Below, one piece after another: positions 52,601 to 61,600 of a stretch of 64,000 bases of DNA. The notes under the pieces are model-generated. The model searched no databases. It was not told the DNA's origin and saw nothing but the letters and a program-made list of their open reading frames with translations. The stretch covers positions 138,221 to 202,220 of the forward strand of contig JAVJSD010000101.1 of assembly GCA_040219575.1 (NCBI GenBank), in the 5' to 3' direction. Position 1 is the first letter of the stretch. Each line of letters starts with the position of its first letter. The position numbers and the translations under genes were made by a program. Source of the stretch: JAVJSD01 sp040219575. GTDB lineage: Bacteria > Planctomycetota > Planctomycetia > Pirellulales > Pirellulaceae.

Positions 52601-55600
52601 GGCAGACGAGCAGTACGTCGGGCATCCTGTTTCAACGTTACGACGCGAGCGGCCAACCGGTCGGCGGCGAGCAGATGGTGTTTCCCTCGGGAACCTCGCA
52701 ACGGATCGACATGGCCCCCGACGGCCGGTTCGTCGTCGCCTGGCACAGCGCGGACGGCGACGGCGACGGCGTGTTCGCGCAGCGCTACAACGCCGATGGA
52801 ACGCCGTTCGGCGAGCGGCTGTGGATCAGCGGCGGCGCGGCGGGCGATCAGCAGTCGCCGCGCGTGGCGATGGCCGACAACGGCGACTTCGTCGTTACTT
52901 ATGACGGTGCAACGACGGAGGCCCGCTGGATTTCCTGGGATGCGCCCGACGAGGTCTTGCCGTTTGGACCGTGGGTGAGGTCGACGTCGCCTTTCGGCGA
53001 GACGACCGCGCCGTTTTCGAGCATCGACTTCACCTTCGACCGTCCGATCCAGACGGCGACCCTGACGACGGCGGATGTGACGCTGACCGACCCGGCGGGG
53101 CGCGAGTTGGCGATCTCGTCGCTGTCGGTCGACGGCCAAGCATTCACCATCGAATTCGCCGCCCAGCAGCTTCCCGGCCGCTACACGCTGCGGATCGGCG
53201 CGGACGTGTTGGACCTCAACGGTCTTGCCATGAATCAAGACGGCGACGACGTCAACGGGGAGAGCCTGGACGCCTTCGTCGGCCATTTTCTGCTGCCTTC
53301 GACCGCGGCCTCGTTCCCTCTGGTGGAGACGTTCGAGGTCGCGAATATCGACAGTCTTGGTTCGGCGTGGAGTTTCGCCGCCGAGACTGGTGAAATCGAC
53401 GTCACCCCCCACGACGCGCCGCACGCCGGCGGTGCGCACCTGCGGATGTCGCACAACTCGGGCGGCGGTTGGAGTCGCCGCGAAGCCGTCGTGCAGATCG
53501 ACCTGTCGGGGCAGGCGGGCGCGACGAATCTCGAGCTTGATTTCTGGATGCAGGCGATCGGAACCACGAGCAACAACTACGGCATCGTCCAGGTAAGCGG
53601 CGACGGCGTCAGTTGGACGATCGTACCCGGAACGAACAACCTGCGGGCAAGCGCCGTCGATCTTTACGAACACTACGCGATCGACTTCGACGAAGCGCTC
53701 GATCAGGCCGGAATCGCTTTCGACGGCGATGTGTACGTGAAACTCGTCAACAATGCGGTGAGCGACAGCGCGATGACGTTCGACGACGTCCGCATTAGCA
53801 ATGTCGACGTCTTCGGGCCGAGCGTCGTCGCCCAGTCGCCCGAGGCGCTGGTTCCCGCCCCGCTAAGCTCGTTCACGGTGACCTTCGACGAGGAGATCGA
53901 CGCGGCGAGCTTCACCGCGGCCGACGTCGAAGTGACCGGTCCGACCGGCGCGGCCGTGAGTCTCAGCGGCGATCCGGTCGACAGCGGGGACCACAGGACG
54001 TTCACCATCAATTTCGCCGCGCCGCAGTCGCAGTCGGGCACCTACACGTTCACAATCGGCCCCGACGTCCGCGACGTGCAGGGCAACGCCATGAATCAGG
54101 ACGGCGACTTCCTGTCGGGCGAAGTCAATGGTCAGGATCGTTACGCCGGCGTGCTGCAGGTGGGCCAACTGACCGCCCAGCCGGCGCCGTATTTCGAGAA
54201 TTTCGACGCCGGCAGCCTCGGCCCCTTGGCGGCCAACTGGAGTTTCTCGATCACCGGCAGCGGCACGATCGGCGTGACCGACGGCGACACGCCGCATAGC
54301 GGCGGCTATCACCTGGACTTCGGCCAGGCGGGCTCCGGCTACACCTCGCAGCACGCGCAGTTGTTGCTCGACTTGTCGGCGCACGCCGCCGCCACGAACC
54401 TGGAACTCGATTTCTGGATGCAACGACTGGGAACGACGTCGTCGAACACGTTGAGCGTCGACGTCAGCGGCGACGGGCAAACCTGGGAGATCGTTGAAGG
54501 CTATTTCACGCCCCCCGCTCTCGGTCAATACACGCATTTCGCCATCGACCTCGACGCCGCCCTGGACGCCAAGGGAATCGCGCGGGACGGCGACGTGCAC
54601 GTTCGCTTCCGCCACAGCGGTTCGTCCGCGGCGGCGAGAATGACGCTCGACGACGTCCGTATCGATACGGTCGACGTGTTCGGACCGTCCGTCGTCGGGC
54701 TGACGCCTTCGACGACGGGCAGCGGTCCTCTGTCGTGGATCGACGTGTCGTTCGACGAGACGATCGACGGCGCCTCGTTCACCGTCGACGACGTGGAGTT
54801 GATCGGGCCCGACGGTTTGCCGCGGACCTTGGCGGGCGATCCGCTCGACAGCGGCGATCAACAGACGTTCCGCGTCAGCCTGGAGACGCCGGAGAGCCTG
54901 GCGGGGGTCTTTCAGGTGTTGATCGGTCCGGACGTCCGCGATCCGGCCGGCAACGCGATGAACCAAGACCAGGACACCGCCAGCGGAGAAAGCGGGCAAG
55001 ACGTCTTCGTGGGCGAGGTCGCCACGACGGCGCTCGCGCAGGCCTTTCCCGTCGTGCAGGGCTTCGAGTCGGGCGCGCTGGACACTTTGCCGGGGTGGAG
55101 CTTCGCGGCCGCCGCGGGGACGATCTCCGTGGGATCGGCCGAGGATCCGCACGGAGGGGCCTATCAACTCAAGATGTCGAGCCCCAGTACGGTGGGCTCC
55201 ACATCGCGCGACGCGGTGCTGGCGCTGGATCTCTCCAGCCAGGCGGGCGCGACGGATCTGGAGTTGGATTTCTGGATGCAGATGATCGGCACGACCAACC
55301 AGAACAGCGTCAGCGTGTACGTCAGCGGCGACGGCCAGCAATGGACCGCCGCCGCGGGCGGCGCGTCGCTGTCGTCGACGGCCGTGGGGCAGTATCAACA
55401 TTTCGCCTTTGATCTGGACGCCTCCCTGGCCGCCGCCGCTGTCGCCCTGGACGCCGATGTGTACATCAAGTTCACCCACTCGACGTACTACACCGGCCGA
55501 GGTGTGGCGCTTGACGACGTGCGCGTCAGCAATGTCGACGCTTTCGGGCCAAGCGTCGCCTCCCATACGCCGTCGTCGCCGCAGACCGGGACCCTGTCGT

Positions 55601-58600
55601 CGATCACGGTGACGTTCGACGAACCGATCGACCCAACAAGCTTCACGGCGACCGACGTGGTGATCGTCAATCCCGCCGGCCAGACGGTTGCGTTGGCCGA
55701 GAATCCCGAGGACGGCGGCGATCAGACGACGTTCACGCTCACGTTCGCCACGCCGCAGACGATCGCGGGAACGTACCAACTGCGCGTCGGGCCGGGGGTG
55801 CGCGACGCGGCCGGCAACGCGATGAATCAGGACGGCGACGCAGCCGACGGCGAGACCAACGGCCACGACGCCTACCAGGCGACGTTCGCCATCGCCGCCA
55901 CGCCGCTGGCGCACCCCCACGTAGAGGACTTCGAGGCGGGGTCGCTGGCCGCCGTCGCCGGTTGGAGCTTCACCGCGGCCGACGGCGCCATCGCTGTCGT
56001 CTCCACGGACGGTCCACACGGCGGCGCCCATCACTTGATGATGACGGCGCACGGTTCGGGCAACACCTGGACGTCGCGCGCGGCCGATCTCGTCGTCGAC
56101 CTGTCGGGCCAGGCCGCGGCGACCGATCTCGTGCTGGATTTCTGGATGCAGTCGGTCGCGGCCGACAGCAATAACTACACCAGTGTCTACGTCAGCGGCG
56201 ACGGTCTCGATTGGACGGTGATCGACGGCGGCGCGTCGCTGCGGTCCTCCGCCGTCGACCGCTACGAGCACTTCGCCTTCGATCTAGATCAGGCGCTGGG
56301 CGCCGCGGGCGTGGCGCTCGACGCAGACGTCTACATTCGTCTCCAGCACAACGCCTACTACGCCGGCAGGCGGGTGACGTTCGACGACGTCCGCGTCAGC
56401 AATGAGGATGCGTTCGGTCCCCGCATCGTGTCGCAAACCCCCTCGACGCAGGTTACCGGCTCCCTGGCGTCCATCTCGGTGACGTTCAACGAGCCGATCG
56501 ACGCGGCCTCCTTCACCGCCCTCGACGTCTCCGTCAGCGACCCGAGTGGGGCGGTCGTTCCGCTCGCCGGCGATCCCGTCGACAGCGGCGATCAAACGAC
56601 GTTCACCATCAGTTTCGCCGCCCCTCAGGCGCTCGCCGGCACCTATGTGTTCGTGATCGGCCCCGACGTTCGGGACGTCGCCGGCAACTATATGAACCAG
56701 GACGGCGACGCCGCCAATCGAGAGCTGGGCGGCGTCGATGACTATGCGGGCGTGTTCCAGATCGGCGGCGCCGCGCAGTTGTTTCCCACGACGCAGACTT
56801 TCGAGTCGGGTTCTCTCGTCGCGCTGCCCGGCTGGAGTTTCGCCGCCACCACCGGCACGATCTCCATCGAGTCGTCCAACACTCCGCACGGAGGAAGTTA
56901 TCACCTGCAAATGACAGGGCCGAACTCCGGTACGGGGTGGACCACGCGCGAGGCCGCGTTGTTGCTCGACCTTTCCGGTCAGGTCGGCGCGGTTAATCTG
57001 GAGCTAGATTTCTGGATGCAAGCCGTTCAGTCCAACAGCAGCAACTATGCGAATGTGTACATCAGCGGCGACGGCGTCGCCTGGACGCTCGCGCCCGACG
57101 GCGGTTCACTCTCCCTCGAGGAGGCCGACCGCTACCAGCACTTCGTGTTCGATCTCGACGAGGCGCTCGACGACGCAAGCATCGATCTCGACGCCGATGT
57201 CTATATCAAGGTGACGCATAACTCGTACTACAGCGGAGGCACGCTGACATTCGACGATGTGCGCGTCAGCAACATCGACGCCGTCGGGCCGAAACTGCTC
57301 TCGAACACGCCGGTCGCGCCTGTCTCCGAGGCGGTGTCGTCCATCACCGTGACCTTCGACGAGCCGATCGACGTCGCCTCGTTCACGATGCCCGACGTCT
57401 CGATCACCGATCCCGCCGGGCGGAACGTGCGTCTGGCCGGAAACCCACTCGATAGCGGCGACCAACAAACCTTCACGCTCAATTTCCTTTCGCCGCAGGA
57501 GTTGCCGGGGGCCTACCGGGTGAACGTGGGGCCGCGCGTACGCGACGCGGCCGGGAACGAAATGAACCAGGACGGCGACGTCCGCAATGGAGAACAGAAC
57601 GGACACGACGTCTACACCGGAACGTTTTCCATCACCTCCGTCGCGCACGCGTTTCCCAAAGTCGAGGACTTCGAAGCCGGTGATCTGGAGAGCCTGACGG
57701 GTTGGAGTTTCGCCAGCTCCGCCGGGGAGATCGTCGTCGATTCGCTCAACGGCCCGCACGGCGGCCGCCATCTGCGGATGGCCGGGCAGACTTCGGGCAA
57801 TTCCTCCACGACGCGGGAAGCGGTGTTGTTGGTCGACCTTGCCGGTCAATCGGGCGCCACGAACCTGGAGCTCGACTTGTGGCTGCAAGCGCTGGGCTCG
57901 ACGTCGTCGAACTATCTCAACATCGACGTCAGCGGCGACGGCGCCGCCTGGTCGACGATCGCCGGCTCCTTGAACCTGCCGTCCCTCGGCCAATACCAGC
58001 ATTTCGCTTTCGATCTCGATGCGGCTCTTGTCGCCGCGGGCATCGACGTGGATGAGGATGTGTACATTCGACTCCAGCATGCGACGTATAACGCGGGACG
58101 CTCCATCACACTCGACGATGTGCGGGTCAGCAATGTCGACGCCTTCGGCCCCCGCGTGACGGCGCAATCGCCGGACTCGCCGCAGTCGGGCTCCGTGTCG
58201 TCGCTGACGATCACGTTCGACGAGGCGATCGACGCGGCGACGTTTACGGTCGCGGATGTCGCCGTAATCGACCCAGGGGGAGCGGTCGTCGTGCTGAGCG
58301 GCAATCCCGTCGACAGCGGCGACCAGAAAACCTTCACCATCCCGTTCGCCGCGCCCCAGGCCACGGCGGGCGACTATCAAATCGTGCTCGACGCCGACAT
58401 CCGCGATGTAAGCGGAAACCGCTTGAACCAGGACGGCGACGCCGCCAATGGGGAAACCAATGGGCACGACGATTACACCGGCCGGTTTTCGATCGTGGCG
58501 GCCGCGCAGCCATTCCCGCTGGTTGAGAGTTTCGAAGGCGGTTCGTTGTCGTCGCTGCCCGGTTGGAGTTTCAAGACCAATAGCGGAACGATTCTCGTCG

Positions 58601-61600
58601 ATTCCGCCAACAGCCCACGCACGGGCGGTTTCCACCTGGTCTGGAACGGCCCGCCGGTCAGCGGCAGTTCCTCGCGTGAGGCGACGCTATTGCTCGACCT
58701 GGCGGCGCAAAACGGCGCGACCGACCTGGAGCTCGATTTCTGGATGCAGGCGTTGGGCGCGACGTCGTCGAACGGGCTGAGCCTGGCCGTGAGCGGCGAC
58801 GGGGCGGTCTGGACGAACCTGCCCGACTCCCTGACGCTATCGACCACGGGCGTCTACCAGCACTTCGCCATCGACCTCGATGCGGCGCTCGCCGCCGCGG
58901 CCATCGACCTCGACGCGGACGTCTACATCAAGTTCACTCATTCAACATACAGCGGGGGGCGGACGCTCACGATCGACGACGTGCGGGTGAGCAACGTCGA
59001 CGCATTCGGACCGCGCATCGTTTCGCAGACGCCGGTCGACCAGGTGACCGGCAGCGTTACGTCGCTCACGGTTACGTTCGACGAGGCAATCGACGCCGCC
59101 TCGTTCACCGCGGCCGATGTGATCGTCTCGGACCCTGGAGGAACGCCCGTGGCGCTGGCCGGCGATCCGGTCGACAGCGGCGACCACAAGACCTTCACCA
59201 TCAACTTCGCCTCGCCGCAGGTCCTGGCGGGAACGTATCAGTTTCGCGTCGGGCCCGACATCCGCGATGCCGCCGGCAACCTGATGAACCAGGACGGCGA
59301 CGCCGGCAACGGCGAAACGAACGGCAACGACGACTACGACGGCGTGTTTCAAATCGGCGGGGCGGCGCAGTTGTTTCCGGCCTTGCAGTCGTTCGAGTCG
59401 GGGACCCTCGGCTCCTTGCCTGGATGGAGCTTCGCGGTCGGCGGCGGCGCCGTGGATGTCAGCAGCGACGGCGGGCCGCACGGAGGAAACTATCACCTCA
59501 GGATGATCGGCCCGGCTGGCAACGGTTCGACGCAGCGCGACGCGGTGCTGCTAATGGATCTTTCGAGTCAGGTCGGCGCCACGAACCTGGAGTTGGATTT
59601 CTGGATGCAGGGGGGCGGAATCTCGACTTCCAACTACGGCCATGTCTATGTCAGTGGAGACGGCGCCGCCTGGTCGCTCGTTCCCGACGGTGGGAACCTC
59701 CATATCCCCTCAGGGAACCCCTACCAGCACTTCACGTTCGATCTCGACCAGGCGCTGTCGACCGCCGGCATCGACGTCGACGCCGACATCTACCTGAAAT
59801 TCACGCACACCTCGTATTACAGCAACAGCACCATCACGCTTGACGATGTGCGCGTCAGCAACGTCGATGCGATCGGGGCCAGCGTCGCGTCGATTACGCC
59901 GGCCGGTCCCGTCGCCGCTCCTCTATCATCGCTTCAAGTCACCTTCAGCGAGCCGATCGACGTCGCCGCCTTCACCGCCGCGGATGTCGTCGTCACCGAC
60001 CCCGCCGGCAGCCCGGTCGCCCTCTCGGCCGATCCCGTCGACAGCGGCGATCAAACCACGTTCACGCTCAATTTCGCGGCGCAAACCTTGCCTGGCACGT
60101 ACTACGTAGCCATTCTACCGGACATCCTCGATCTTTCCGGCAACCAGTTGAATCAGGACGGCGACGTTCGCAATGGAGAAATCAACGGCGACGACAGCTA
60201 TGTCGCCGCCGTGCAGGTCGCTGGCGCTTCGCGAGGCTTTCCCGTTGCGGAGGGCTTCGAGTCGGGCCAACTGCTCACGACGCCGGGCTTCAGTTTCAAT
60301 GCCGCCAGCGGAACCATCGAAGTCGCCGACGACGGCGCCCCTCAGGGCGGAAGCTATCACCTGCGGATGACCGGGCCGAGTTCGGGCAACGGTTGGACCA
60401 CGCGCGATGCGATCCTGCAGGTGGATTTGTCCGGACACGTCGGCGCCACCAACCTGGGGTTGGACTTTTACATGCAGGCGAACAACACTTCCTCCAACCG
60501 CGGGTTGGTCTCCGTCAGCGGCGACGGCCAGAACTGGACCTATTTGCCGGGCGGCGACTCCTTGCCCGTGGAATCCGCCAATCAGTACCAGCGGTATGCG
60601 TTCGACCTGGACGCCGGCCTGCTCGACGCGGCCATCGCGTTGGACGACGACGTCTATATCAAGTTCACGCACTACTCTACCTTTGGTGGCCGCGCCGTCA
60701 TGTTCGACGACATCCGCGTAACCAACCTCGACGTGCTTGGCCCGCGCGTCGTCTCCCAAACGCCTCTGGGCGAAGTCTCCGCCGGAGTGACGTCGGTGGA
60801 AGTCACTTTCGACGAGGCGATCGATCCGGCCGAATTCACGCTCGACGACGTGGCGCTCATCTCGCCGCAGGGGACGCCCGTCGCCTTGACGGGGAATCCC
60901 GTCGCCAGCGGCGATCAGAAGACGTTCACGCTCAATTTCACGGCGGCGCAGAACCTGGCGGGCGATTATCAACTGCGCATCGGCCCGGACGTGCGCGACC
61001 TGGCCGGCAACCCGATGAATCAAGACGGCGACACGGCCGTGGGGGAAACGGACGGCGACGACGAATACCTGAGCGTGTTCACCATTTTGGCCGCAGCTCA
61101 GCCGTTTCCCTACACCGCGGATTTTGAGGCCGGAGATCTGGGCGCCTTGTCGGGGTGGAGTTTCACTTCCTCCACGGGCGCCATCGATGTCAGTTCCGCG
61201 AACGCCCCCCATGGCGGCGGCTACCATCTGCGGATGACGGCGCCCGCGAACACGGGCTACACCTCTCGCGATGCGACGCTCCTGCTCGACCTCGAGTCGC
61301 AATTCGGCGCCACCGATCTGGAACTCGACTTCTGGATGCAGCGATTCGCAGCGAACTCAGGCCATTCGATGTCGCTGTATGTCAGCGGGGATGGAACGAA
61401 CTGGTATTATGCGATCGGCCTGAACACTTCCGCCGTTGGAGTTTACGAGCATTTCGCATTGGATCTGGACGAGATCCTCGCCGCCGAGGGCGTGCTGCTC
61501 GATGCGGACGTCTATCTTCGTATCCGGCAGAGTACATATTACAGCAGCAGCGTGATGACGATCGACGACCTGCGGGTCAGCAACATTGATGTCTTCGGCC